This document shows positions 26,929-34,758 of a stretch of 64,000 bases of DNA, in pieces. Source of the stretch: Corallococcus interemptor (lineage in GTDB: Bacteria; Myxococcota; Myxococcia; Myxococcales; Myxococcaceae); assembly GCF_003668875.1 (NCBI RefSeq), contig NZ_RAWM01000020.1:1-64000 (forward strand), in the 5' to 3' direction. The position numbers were made by a program, and so were the translations under genes. The notes beneath the pieces are model-generated. The model saw nothing but the letters and a program-made list of their open reading frames with translations, ran no database searches and was not told where the DNA came from. Each line of letters starts with the position of its first letter. The first letter of the stretch is position 1.

Positions 26929-27481
26929 GGGCGCTCGCGCCGGAGGCCGGGGCAGCGCCTCGCGCGATGGCGTCCATGTTCGCGAGGCCCTGCTCGAAGT
27001 TCTTGCCGAGCATCGTGTCCATGTTCACGACGAGCGACATCACCTTGCCCATCAGGGTGTTCTCGCCCTCCATCGCCCAGCTCACGCGGGTGCCGCCGTT
27101 CTCCGGCGTGAGCGTGAAGATGGCCTGGTTCGTGGCCTCGAACGGCTTGAAGAACTCCAGCTTGATGACGACGCGCTCGCCGGGCTGGCTCTCCAGGATG
27201 GTCAGGCGCCCGTCCCCGGACTCACCGCCGGCATAGGAGAAGCTGGCGCCCGGCCCTTCGTTGGGCCCATCCCAGGACTTGGTCACGCCGGGGGCGGGCT
27301 CGGAGCGGAACGGGTTCCACGTGTCGAAGCGGTGCAGGTCGTTGATCAGCGCGAAGACGGTGGCCGGGGGCGCGGCCACGTGCGCGTTGCGCTCGATGCG
27401 GAAGTGGTCCGGCCGGGTGGCGACGAAGGCGCCCAGGGCGGCGACGAGGACAAGGGCGGCGATGGCGAGCTTGATGGCCAT
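26918..27481 (-). CDS. SRPBCC-family (polyketide cyclase-like) membrane-anchored protein
   Basis: A 187-residue protein with one N-terminal hydrophobic anchor (LAIAALVLVAALGAFVAT) and a START/SRPBCC helix-grip domain: VAAPPATVFALINDLHRFDTWNPF, then GTRVSWAMEGENTLMGKVM. Members bind hydrophobic ligands. ATG 27481 starts directly at the anchor; the upstream in-frame extension has no merit. No operon partners are evident. Confidence 0.8.
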   Translation of the reverse strand: MAIKLAIAALVLVAALGAFVATRPDHFRIERNAHVAAPPATVFALINDLHRFDTWNPFRSEPAPGVTKSWDGPNEGPGASFSYAGGESGDGRLTILESQPGERVVIKLEFFKPFEATNQAIFTLTPENGGTRVSWAMEGENTLMGKVMSLVVNMDTMLGKNFEQGLANMDAIARGAAPASGASAQAR

Positions 27482-27590
27482 GAAGGGATCCAGGTTCGAG
27501 GGTTCAGCTCCACGTCGAACGAGGGGCCGTGGAATCGACACGGCATTTCCGCCCCTATTTCCCGCCCCGGGGCCTACCCGGGCCTACAGC

Positions 27591-27950
27591 TCACTTCACG
27601 GTGGGCTGGAGGGCCTGGAGCCGCGCCTTGTCCAGCTTCGCGGCGACGCCCACGCTGCGCCCGGCGAGGTTCGCGACGACGTACTGCACGGAGCTGCCCA
27701 GCACCTGGGCGCTCTCCGACAGCGTGAGCCCGGAGTCCTGCTCCAGCCACTGCGTCGCGGAGCGCAGGGCGTCATCCAGCGAGCCGCCCTGCCCCAGGGC
27801 CATCAGGTGCGCGGGGGACTCCACGCGGGGCGTGGAGGGCGGCGGCTTGCCGTGCAGGACGTCCAGGTCGGTCGTCACGAGCCAGGACTCGGAGGCCGCG
27901 AGCGCACCCGCGGGCAGACAGCAGAGCAGGACACAGAGGGCGCGGAGCAT
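27591..27950 (-). CDS. Signal peptide fused to the C-terminal part of an acetamidase/formamidase
   Basis: A 119-residue protein. A signal peptide (MLRALCVLLCCLPAGALA) leads straight into SPAHLMALGQGGSLDDALRSATQWLEQDSGL followed by LSESAQVLGSSVQYVVANLAG, which resembles only the last 80 or so residues of FmdA/AmdA-type acetamidases/formamidases (roughly 300-400 residues). The catalytic N-terminal two-thirds is absent, so activity is unlikely. I read it as an in-frame deletion remnant still carrying a secretion signal; a small independent protein built on this fold is the alternative. Confidence 0.5.
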   Translation of the reverse strand: MLRALCVLLCCLPAGALAASESWLVTTDLDVLHGKPPPSTPRVESPAHLMALGQGGSLDDALRSATQWLEQDSGLTLSESAQVLGSSVQYVVANLAGRSVGVAAKLDKARLQALQPTVK

Positions 27951-28005
27951 GGGCCGGCGCAGTGTAGCGGTAGACTCCGGCCCGCTGTTTCCCCGAGGAG
28001 GCATC

Positions 28006-28206
28006 ATGCACAAGCGGATGATGAAGTTGGCCTTTGTCCTGGGAGTCCTGGCCGGCGGAGCGGCGGGCTTCATGCCGACAACGCAGGCCGAGGCGTTTCC
28101 CATGTGTCCCAGCGTCTGCGTGGACCCGGACTGCACCTGTCAGCTGAGGTGCTGGTACGAGCGCGCCAACGGCTGCGTCTGCGAGGACTCCTGCGTCGTC
28201 GAATGA
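28006..28206 (+). CDS. Small secreted cysteine-rich peptide
   Basis: A 66-residue protein with a strong GAGGAGG ribosome binding site before ATG 28006 and a signal peptide (LAFVLGVLAGGAAGFMPTTQAEA). The mature part of about 35 residues carries eight cysteines in the pattern CxxxC, CTC, C, CVC, C, enough for four disulfides. Family not recognised. Such short Cys-rich exports are typical of exported structural or defensive peptides; function unknown. Confidence 0.65.
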   Translation: MHKRMMKLAFVLGVLAGGAAGFMPTTQAEAFPMCPSVCVDPDCTCQLRCWYERANGCVCEDSCVVE

Positions 28207-28222
28207 GGCCGCGCCGACTCCA

Positions 28223-31200
28223 TCAGCGCAGCCGCTGGCCGAAGGCCCGCAGGCGGTCGCGGGCCTTCAACACCTTCTCCTTCGGGATGGAGAACACCGC
28301 GCGCACGCGCTCCGGATCGCCGCACCAGGCGCCGCCGTTGAGCACCACGTGGGTGTGCTCGTAGATGATCCGCGGCAGGTTCTCCGGCGTGAGCTTCACC
28401 CCGTCCACCGAGCGCCCCAGCCACGCCGTCATCGGCGGCGCGAGGAACAGGCCGCCCGCCTCGGTGGCCTCCGCCCGGCCGTCGTCGGGCAGCGCCTCCG
28501 CGATGAGCGCCCGCTTCTCCGCGAGCTCCCGCCGCATCCGCGCCAGGTAGTTCCTCAACGCCTTGTGCCGCGCGGGATAGAGCAGCTGGCCATCCGGCCC
28601 CCGCGCGTGGGCCGCGTACAGGTACGCCGCCGCGCGAGCCGTCGGCGTGTGCAGCACACCCGGGGCGCTGTCCCGCAGCGCCGTCACCAGCGCCCGGTCC
28701 TTCGTGGCCAGCCAGCCCACGCGCAGGCCTCCGGCCGCGAACTCCTTCGACAGGCCGCCCAGCAGCACCGTCCTCGCGCCGATTCCGGGCACCGCGCCCT
28801 CCAGCGTCACCGGGCTGTGCACCGTCTCCGCCGTGGGGTTGGTGAGGTTCACCAGGCCGAAGATTTCGTCGGAGATCCACAGGCAGCGCTGCTCCACCAC
28901 GAACGTCGCCAGCGCCATCAACTCCTCGTGCGACAGGTAGTGCCCCGTGGGGTTCGCCGGCTGCGACAGCACCACCGCGTCCGGCGTCCCCCCCCGCGCG
29001 CGGCGCGACAGCAGCGTGCCCAGCGGGCCGGACTCCACCTCGCACCCCGCCGCGAGGAACGTGGGCGCGAGCACGCCGTAACAAGGCGTCACCAGGAACA
29101 CGCGCGGCCCCCGGCCCAGCCGCTGACGCAGCGCCACGCCCAGGTGGTGCATCAGCGGCCAGACGCCGGGCGCCACCACGACGTCCTCGGGGGCATAGCG
29201 GGCGCCTCGCGTCTCCAGCAGGAAGGCGGCCACCGCCTCCGACAGCCCCGTCTGCGCACCGTCCGAGCGCGGCGCGACGCCCGCCGCGATGAGCCCTTCA
29301 ACGAGCGGTAGCGGCAGCGGGCCCTCGTTCTCGCCGTAGTCCAGGCGCACGAGCTCCGGGTCGTCCTCGCGGAAGAACTTCGGCGCGAACGCGGGCAGCT
29401 CCGCCAGCCGCGCGATGCGCTGCGAGCGCGGCAGCGGCACCTCCGGCACCCGGTGCGGCGAGGGCGGCTCCGGCTCCGCGAAGGCCATGCGGAAGGCCAG
29501 CAGCTCGGAGAAGGTGCGCTCGTAGAACCACTCCGCCAGGACGCTGATGCGCGAGTACGTCACCTCCGCCGCCACCTCCAGGTCCACGCGCAGCGGCTCC
29601 GGCACGGGGAGCAGCAGCGTCAGCTCCAGGTCCGGCCACACCGCGTTCTTGATGAGGCCATACAGGATGACCAGGTTGGGCGCGTGCTGCGTCCGGGCCA
29701 GGAACTCGAACAGCGTGCGCGGCTCCACCTCCCCGGTGATGTTGAAGAAGGCGCTCTCGTCCAGCACCACCCAGATGCCGCGCCGCGCGGCCTCCGCCAC
29801 GATGTCGCGCAGGACGGCCAGGTTGGTGCGCTCGCCCGGCTCCACCGTCAGGAGCACGGCCTTCACGTCGAAGGCGCTCAGCAGGCGGCGGATCTCCCCC
29901 AGCGTGTTGTGCGTCACCGTGGCGCGCACGCCCGCCTTGTCCAGCGCTCGCGCGTAGAGCGGATGCAGGCTGCGCGACACCAGCACCGCGTCCCCGGGGT
30001 CGCACGTGGCGAGCAGGAACGAATAGACGGCCTGCTCCCGCTCCGGCGCGACGAACAGCGAGTCCTCCGACAACCTCAGGCCGAAGTGCCGGTCCAGGTA
30101 GCGGGCCACCAGCCTGCGGAAGGACGCGTCACCGGACTCGTGCGCGTAGGGCAGATACGGCGCCTGCGACAGCCGCTCCGCGAGCGCCGTGACGAAGCCC
30201 AGCTGCTCCGCGGACACCGCCCCCAGGTCCAGCTCCTCCTGGAGCGCGGCGACGCCCAGCGAGCGCAGCGCGGCGCGCAGGGCCAGCGTCTCCCGGGGCA
30301 GTGACAGGTGCGCCTCCCACACCGCCACCTCGTGCCAGATGGGGTGGCCCGCCTGCAGCCAGCCCAACGCCGTCGCCGCGCGCAGGGGCTCCGGGCTGTG
30401 GGCCTCCATGAAGAACTCGAACTCGCGCCCGGTGCGCTGCTCCAGGGACACGAGCGGACGGATGTCCGTGTCCGCCGCCTGCATCACCCGCCGGGCCACG
30501 CGCACGCGGGTGGTGAAGCCCCGCCGCGTGAACATCCGCGCGATGATGGCGCGGCCCGGACGGCCCGCGAGGTTCAGGAGCAACCGGCCTCCCGGCAACA
30601 GCCGCTCCGGCGCCTCGTTGAGCAGCCGCGCGATGAGCCCCAGGCCGAAGTGATCCTCGTAGACGTTCTGCAACGACGTGTAGTTGGACAGGTCCAACAG
30701 CGCCTGCGCATCCGCCTGCGCCAGCTCCGCGGGCAGCTCGTCGCTGCGCAGCACCTGGGGAATGCACCCGACGATGAAATCCCACGCCGGCTTCTGCGGC
30801 TCGCCGAGCAGCAGGTCGCTCTCCCCAAAGGACAGCCGCGACACCAGCTGCTCGTCGCCGTTGAGCCACGCGTTGCAGAGCCCCACCGCCGGGGCCTGCG
30901 GGTTCAGATCCAACCCCCGGATGCGCTGAAGCCCCGTGAACTTCGCCAGCGCGATGCAGATCCACCCGGAGCCGGAGCCCACCTCCACCAGCTGCTTGCC
31001 GGCGTACTCGTCCAGGGGGACCTTCAAGAGGCCCTCCAGGAACGTGAAGGCCCACGCCTCGGGGGCGAAGATGGACGGCGGAATCAGCAACTCCAGCCGC
31101 TCCTGCGACGCGCCCACCGCCACCACCACCGACGCCAGGCGCAGCGGCGCGCCCTCCGGCTTGTCGCGCGCCAGCTCCGCCAGTTCCCGCAGCTCCGCCA

Positions 31201-31363
31201 GCGCCTGGGCACGCTCCTCCGGCCGGGCCAGCGCCTCCGAAAGCGTACGCAACTGGACAAAGGCTTCACGGGCTGACGCGGGATAGGTGGCCATGGCGCG
31301 GCTGACTGTCCGGGCCCGCTCCCCCTCTGTCAACGACAGCCTTTGCGCGAATGCCTGACGCAT
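28223..31363 (-). CDS. Methyltransferase-aminotransferase fusion resembling plant methionine S-methyltransferase
   Basis: A 1046-residue cytosolic protein. Residues about 95-340 form a class I SAM methyltransferase: LIPPSIFAPEAWAFTFLEGL, VEVGSGSGWICIALAK (126-141), IVGCIPQVL, LSNYTSLQNVYEDHFGLGLIARLL, VMQAADTDIRPLVSLEQRTG and EFEFFMEAHS. These blocks and their order are those of plant L-methionine S-methyltransferase (MMT, EC 2.1.1.12). From about 400 to the end are class I aminotransferase-like regions; SKEFAAGGLRVGW supplies a PLP-lysine candidate near residue 873. Plant MMT has this two-part architecture and similar length, making S-methylmethionine. ATG 31363 has no strong ribosome binding site; ATG 31294 is an alternative start. 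Confidence 0.8.
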   Translation of the reverse strand: MRQAFAQRLSLTEGERARTVSRAMATYPASAREAFVQLRTLSEALARPEERAQALAELRELAELARDKPEGAPLRLASVVVAVGASQERLELLIPPSIFAPEAWAFTFLEGLLKVPLDEYAGKQLVEVGSGSGWICIALAKFTGLQRIRGLDLNPQAPAVGLCNAWLNGDEQLVSRLSFGESDLLLGEPQKPAWDFIVGCIPQVLRSDELPAELAQADAQALLDLSNYTSLQNVYEDHFGLGLIARLLNEAPERLLPGGRLLLNLAGRPGRAIIARMFTRRGFTTRVRVARRVMQAADTDIRPLVSLEQRTGREFEFFMEAHSPEPLRAATALGWLQAGHPIWHEVAVWEAHLSLPRETLALRAALRSLGVAALQEELDLGAVSAEQLGFVTALAERLSQAPYLPYAHESGDASFRRLVARYLDRHFGLRLSEDSLFVAPEREQAVYSFLLATCDPGDAVLVSRSLHPLYARALDKAGVRATVTHNTLGEIRRLLSAFDVKAVLLTVEPGERTNLAVLRDIVAEAARRGIWVVLDESAFFNITGEVEPRTLFEFLARTQHAPNLVILYGLIKNAVWPDLELTLLLPVPEPLRVDLEVAAEVTYSRISVLAEWFYERTFSELLAFRMAFAEPEPPSPHRVPEVPLPRSQRIARLAELPAFAPKFFREDDPELVRLDYGENEGPLPLPLVEGLIAAGVAPRSDGAQTGLSEAVAAFLLETRGARYAPEDVVVAPGVWPLMHHLGVALRQRLGRGPRVFLVTPCYGVLAPTFLAAGCEVESGPLGTLLSRRARGGTPDAVVLSQPANPTGHYLSHEELMALATFVVEQRCLWISDEIFGLVNLTNPTAETVHSPVTLEGAVPGIGARTVLLGGLSKEFAAGGLRVGWLATKDRALVTALRDSAPGVLHTPTARAAAYLYAAHARGPDGQLLYPARHKALRNYLARMRRELAEKRALIAEALPDDGRAEATEAGGLFLAPPMTAWLGRSVDGVKLTPENLPRIIYEHTHVVLNGGAWCGDPERVRAVFSIPKEKVLKARDRLRAFGQRLR

Positions 31364-31438
31364 CGCAGTACGGATTTACAGATTGCCATTCCGAGTTTAC
31401 ATGGGAAAGCCCGAGTCAAACACCCGTAAGCAGGCGCC

Positions 31439-32395
31439 ATGAAAAGACAGTCGCAACGGGCCTTGCTCGCGGTGTTCGCCGTCATGCTGTTACACGCGCC
31501 ACCGGCAAAGGCTCAAATCGCCGCCGCGCACGTGTATCACAATCACATGCCCAACTTCTGGGCGTACTACGACCTGACCCAATACAACGCGACGCCAGTG
31601 GGCGGCCCCATCCGCTACGCGTATGACGCGCAGGTCATCCAGATCAAGCAGTCGCCTCCGGCGAACTACACCTATTTCCTGCCGTCGGGCGCGCCCATGC
31701 CGCACGACGACCTGGTGACGTACTACTCGCACCACGCGAAGGTGGGCGCGGGGAAGTACCGGCTGGAGGGTGGCAAGTACATCGAGGACATCAACGGCCC
31801 GGTGACGGGCACGTATCCGTTCCTGCGCGTGGACACCACGGCGCCGTCCGTTCCCACGGGGCTCGCGGCGACGCGCACGGACCGCTCCGTGACGCTCACG
31901 TGGACCGCGTCCACGGACAACGTCGGCGTGACGGGCTACCAGGTGTTCCGCAATGGCACACAGGTGGGCACGCCCACGTCCACGAGCTACACGGACAGCG
32001 GGCTGTCCTCCAACACGGCCTATAGCTACACGGTCAAGGCACGCGACGCGGCGGGCAACACGTCCGCGGCCAGCAGCGCGCTCTCCGTCACCACGTCCAC
32101 CAGCGGGGCGACGGTCACGTTCAACGTCACGGCGAGCACCGTGGTGGGACAGAACGTGTACGTGGTGGGCAGCGTCGCCGCGCTGGGGAGCTGGAGCCCG
32201 GCCAACGCCATCCTGCTGTCCGCGGCCAACTACCCCACTTGGAGCGCGGCCGTCGGACTGCCGGGCTCCACGGCGGTGGAGTACAAGTTCATCAAGAAGG
32301 ACGCCGCCAACAACGTCACCTGGGAGAGCGGCGCCAACCGCACCCTGACGACGCCGGCCACGGGCACCTCCACCGTGAACGACACGTGGCGCTGA
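31439..32395 (+). CDS. Secreted starch-binding protein: GH57-like ends, Fn3 and CBM20, catalytic core missing
   Basis: A 318-residue exported protein (signal peptide ending APPAKAQ). Residues 27-100 (HVYHNHMPNFWAYYD, SGAPMPHDDLVTYYSHHAK) look like the start of a large GH57 amylase-type enzyme. At about 101 it jumps to VGAGKYRLEGGKYIEDINGP, which looks like the end of such an enzyme. A fibronectin type III domain (about 133-222) and a CBM20 starch-binding domain (about 225-318, VVGSVAALGSWSPANAILLS) follow. The catalytic core of several hundred residues is absent, so it can bind but probably not cut starch. Confidence 0.65.
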   Translation: MKRQSQRALLAVFAVMLLHAPPAKAQIAAAHVYHNHMPNFWAYYDLTQYNATPVGGPIRYAYDAQVIQIKQSPPANYTYFLPSGAPMPHDDLVTYYSHHAKVGAGKYRLEGGKYIEDINGPVTGTYPFLRVDTTAPSVPTGLAATRTDRSVTLTWTASTDNVGVTGYQVFRNGTQVGTPTSTSYTDSGLSSNTAYSYTVKARDAAGNTSAASSALSVTTSTSGATVTFNVTASTVVGQNVYVVGSVAALGSWSPANAILLSAANYPTWSAAVGLPGSTAVEYKFIKKDAANNVTWESGANRTLTTPATGTSTVNDTWR

Positions 32396-32413
32396 GCCGT
32401 TGAAGCGGACTCG

Positions 32414-32440
32414 CGGCGGGCCTGGAAACCGGGCCCGCCG
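32414..32440. terminator. GC-rich hairpin between convergent genes
   Basis: CGGCGGGCC (32414-32422) pairs with GGCCCGCCG (32432-32440), between the starch-binding protein gene and the facing HxlR gene. A likely bidirectional terminator or barrier, although the T tract is weak. Confidence 0.55.
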
Positions 32441-32442
32441 TC

Positions 32443-32838
32443 TCAGTCCGAGTCGCGAGCGGCGGCCACCGCCTCGCGGTCGTAGGCTTCCTGGTGCTTC
32501 TGGATCGCGTCGATGTGCGCGAGGGTCCAGTCGTACAACACCGCGAACGGCTCCTGGAGCGACCTGCCCAGCGGGGTGAGCGCATATTCGACGCCCGGCG
32601 GCGAACCGCCGAGGACGCGGCGGCGGACCATCCCGTTGCGTTCGAGCTTTCGCAGCGTCTGCGTCAGCACGCGCTGGGTGATTCCCTCGAGCTGTCGCTT
32701 GATGGCGTTGAACCGCCTCGGCGCGGGCACGAGCACGGCAAGGACCATCATCGACCACTTGTCGCCAATCTGGTCGAGGATTGGCCGGGTGGGGCAGTCG
32801 GCTCGGTAGATGCGTTCGTCTTCAGTATCGCGCGGCAT
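32443..32838 (-). CDS. HxlR-family transcriptional regulator
   Basis: A 131-residue winged-helix regulator: CPTRPILDQIGDKWSMMVLAVL, RFNAIKRQLEGITQRVLTQTLRKLERNGMVRR, then VEYALTPLGRSLQEPF. The N-terminal Cys (ADCPTRPIL) is the residue used as a redox or electrophile sensor in YodB/HypR relatives. It diverges from the SDR oxidoreductase gene with an 84-bp spacer containing an inverted repeat, the usual arrangement for a repressor and its target. Confidence 0.9.
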   Translation of the reverse strand: MPRDTEDERIYRADCPTRPILDQIGDKWSMMVLAVLVPAPRRFNAIKRQLEGITQRVLTQTLRKLERNGMVRRRVLGGSPPGVEYALTPLGRSLQEPFAVLYDWTLAHIDAIQKHQEAYDREAVAAARDSD

Positions 32839-32870
32839 ACCTGGGATGCTGAAGGTACGCTCTTGAACCT

Positions 32871-32889
32871 AGGTATGCAACGGATACCT
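32871..32889. promoter_or_regulatory. Probable HxlR operator
   Basis: AGGTAT (32871-32876) and ATACCT (32884-32889) form a perfect 6+7+6 inverted repeat in the divergent spacer. A second imperfect pair (ATACCT at 32837, AGGTAC at 32853) overlaps the regulator start, which would allow autoregulation. Confidence 0.6.
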
Positions 32890-32922
32890 TGAACGCGCCA
32901 TCCTTGAAGGAGAGGAATCCAG

Positions 32923-33663
32923 ATGACGCGTTTCAAAGACAAAGTCGTGGTCGTCACCGGCGGAAGTGACGGCATCGGGCTCGTGACCGCCAGGGCCTTC
33001 GCCGCGGAGGGGGCCAGGGTCTACGTCACCGGGCGAAGGCAGGAGCGGCTCGACGAGGCAGTCACCGAGATCGGGGGTGCCACCGTTGGCATCCAGGGGG
33101 ACGTTGGAAACCTCTCCGACCTCGACCGGCTCTACGAGCGCATCCAGCGCGAACACGGCAGGGTCGATGTCGTTTTCGCCAATGCGGGAATCTCCGAGAC
33201 CCGGGCGCTCGGTGAGATTGACGAGGAGCACTTCGATCGCGTGTTCAGCGCGAACGTGAAGGGCATGATCTTCACCGTGCAGAAGGCGCTGCCGCTCATG
33301 ACCGACGGAGGGACGGTCATCCTCGCCGGGTCGGCCAGTGGCAGCAGAGGCTTCCCTGCCCTGTCGGTCTACAACGCGACCAAGGCCGCGATCCGCTCCC
33401 TCGCGCGAACCTGGACGACCGACCTGAAGAGCCGGGGCATCCGCGTCAACGTGGTCTCACCGGGGGTCATTGAGACGCCCGCGATGCAGACGTACCTCCA
33501 GCGCAACGCGGGGATGGAGGACGTGCTGAAACAGCTGACACCGCTCGGGCGGCTCGGCCAGCCGGAGGAGGTCGCGAGCGCGGTGCTGTTCCTGGCGTCG
33601 AACGAGAGCCGCTTCGTCGCGGGCGTCGAGCTCTTCGTGGATGGCGGGGTCATGGCGGTCTGA
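32923..33663 (+). CDS. SDR-family oxidoreductase
   Basis: A 246-residue classical short-chain dehydrogenase: VVVTGGSDGIGLVTARAF is the TGxxxGIG loop, VFANAG the NAG motif, and Ser, Tyr (SVYNATKAA) and Lys form the catalytic triad. It catalyses NAD(P)-dependent reduction or oxidation of a carbonyl or alcohol. Divergent from the HxlR regulator, which likely induces it under electrophile or quinone stress. GC content and codon use are slightly lower than neighbours (more ATC, GAG and mixed third positions), which hints at acquisition. Confidence 0.92.
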   Translation: MTRFKDKVVVVTGGSDGIGLVTARAFAAEGARVYVTGRRQERLDEAVTEIGGATVGIQGDVGNLSDLDRLYERIQREHGRVDVVFANAGISETRALGEIDEEHFDRVFSANVKGMIFTVQKALPLMTDGGTVILAGSASGSRGFPALSVYNATKAAIRSLARTWTTDLKSRGIRVNVVSPGVIETPAMQTYLQRNAGMEDVLKQLTPLGRLGQPEEVASAVLFLASNESRFVAGVELFVDGGVMAV

Positions 33664-33680
33664 CACAGGGATATTCCACG

Positions 33681-34202
33681 GTGCCCATCATCGGGACGGG
33701 AGTTCTTCCGGAGCCTCCGTGCGGGCTCGACGCGGCATCGCGGTTTCCTCCCTTCCGCGCGGAGGACTGGTCCTGGGCGGAAGCCGGTGCCCTCCCGGAG
33801 CGCAGTGGCGGAGTGATGCCGCTGCGCGCACCCTCACCCGAGGACGATGGCCGGGTGAAGGCCTGGCGCAAACACGCCCGGGACGGGACGCTTCCGCCGG
33901 TCCTGCTGATTTACTTCGCCCTGGTCGAGCGCTGGCTGGTGGTGGAGGACCTGTCCACGCTGTACCGCCAGGACGGCGCCATGAAGGCGGCGGAGCTGCG
34001 CCTGCGTGCGAAGCCCGGTGAGGTCGAAGCGGTCAATCGCAGCCTCCTGCGTGACCATGAACAGGTTCACCGGCTCGCGGTCACGCGTGCGTTCCCCCTG
34101 CGAGGCGGCGCCGCGGCCTGGAAGGCGGAGGTCACTGCCTGGCGGAAGGGGTCGGGCGTCACGGTCCAGTCAGATGACTGGGCGTTCTTCGTCGGCGGGT
34201 GA
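33681..34202 (+). CDS. Hypothetical protein of the DUSAM cassette
   Basis: A 173-residue soluble protein, GTG start at 33681. Not recognised with confidence. The segment LPPVLLIYFALVERWLVVED and the following helical region (AELRLRAKPGEVEAVNRSLL) recall uncharacterised myxobacterial proteins found near lipoprotein/DUSAM genes. The stop codon is followed immediately by the next ATG (TGAATG), so translation is coupled to the small gene downstream. Confidence 0.55.
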   Translation: MPIIGTGVLPEPPCGLDAASRFPPFRAEDWSWAEAGALPERSGGVMPLRAPSPEDDGRVKAWRKHARDGTLPPVLLIYFALVERWLVVEDLSTLYRQDGAMKAAELRLRAKPGEVEAVNRSLLRDHEQVHRLAVTRAFPLRGGAAAWKAEVTAWRKGSGVTVQSDDWAFFVGG

Positions 34203-34643
34203 ATGAGCCAGACACGAATGCCGGAGCAGGTCATGCAGGCCCTGTTGGACCTGCTGGCGGAGGAACCCGAGTACCGCGTGGGGCAGGCGCTCGCCATCGC
34301 CGCTGCCCGGAGGACGGGCTACTCGGATCCCTTTGGAGGGCAGCCTGACACCCACTTCCTGGCCCGCCATCATGGCAGCCCCATGCGCCGCCCTCTTGAT
34401 GAGTTGCGCGACCGCGACGTGCATCGACAGCGAGACATGCTGCGTAGAGGCCCACCCGGGCAACCCTGCCGCGTGCGGCCTCACGGATGCCGAAGCAGCC
34501 GCCATCCTGGGAGCCACCGCAAGCGGTGCTGCTGCTGGCGCCGCATTGTCCGAACTGGACGATCCCGACAAGGGATGGCGGGAGCACTGCATCAAGACCT
34601 ACGTGCAGTGCAAGGACTCGAAGAAGCCCTACTGGGTAGGTGA
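34203..34643 (+). CDS. Small coupled ORF, 3' half doubtful
   Basis: The first 55 residues (MPEQVMQALLDLLAEEPEYRV and GQALAIAAARRTGYSDPFG) look like a real short helical protein, and the ATG abuts the previous stop. The second half, from about 34370 on, overlaps the cysteine-rich lipoprotein gene in another frame and is Arg/Pro-rich shadow sequence. The natural end is probably earlier, so a frameshift or deletion near 34340-34400 is suspected. Confidence 0.4.
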   Translation: MSQTRMPEQVMQALLDLLAEEPEYRVGQALAIAAARRTGYSDPFGGQPDTHFLARHHGSPMRRPLDELRDRDVHRQRDMLRRGPPGQPCRVRPHGCRSSRHPGSHRKRCCCWRRIVRTGRSRQGMAGALHQDLRAVQGLEEALLGR

Positions 34644-34758
34644 CTGCTACGCCTGCTTGAGGAACTGTGAGGGCCAGCGTCAGTGGCCATTCGCGCAGTG
34701 CCACCCGCGACTCCGCCAGCACGGAGGCACACATGCCCGACCCCAAGGCCTGGGATGA
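34372..34758 (+). CDS. Cysteine-rich lipoprotein
   Basis: A 128-residue protein with a short lipoprotein signal (MAAPCAALLMSCATA, lipobox LMSC). The mature part has two Cys clusters: CIDSETCC...ACGLTDAEAAAILG and HCIKTYVQC...GDCYACLRNC...QC. The second cluster, with NCEGQRQWPF, is a pattern I associate with uncharacterised myxobacterial lipoproteins. The small residue-rich helix between them (ILGATASGAAAGAALSE) could contact membrane. It overlaps the DUSAM gene by 26 bp, so the two are coupled. Confidence 0.6.
   Translation: MAAPCAALLMSCATATCIDSETCCVEAHPGNPAACGLTDAEAAAILGATASGAAAGAALSELDDPDKGWREHCIKTYVQCKDSKKPYWVGDCYACLRNCEGQRQWPFAQCHPRLRQHGGTHARPQGLG

Noticed and set aside
28140-31276. Long plus- and minus-strand alternative frames over the methyltransferase-aminotransferase gene
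   Set aside because: Only the 1046-residue frame contains coherent methyltransferase and aminotransferase motifs.
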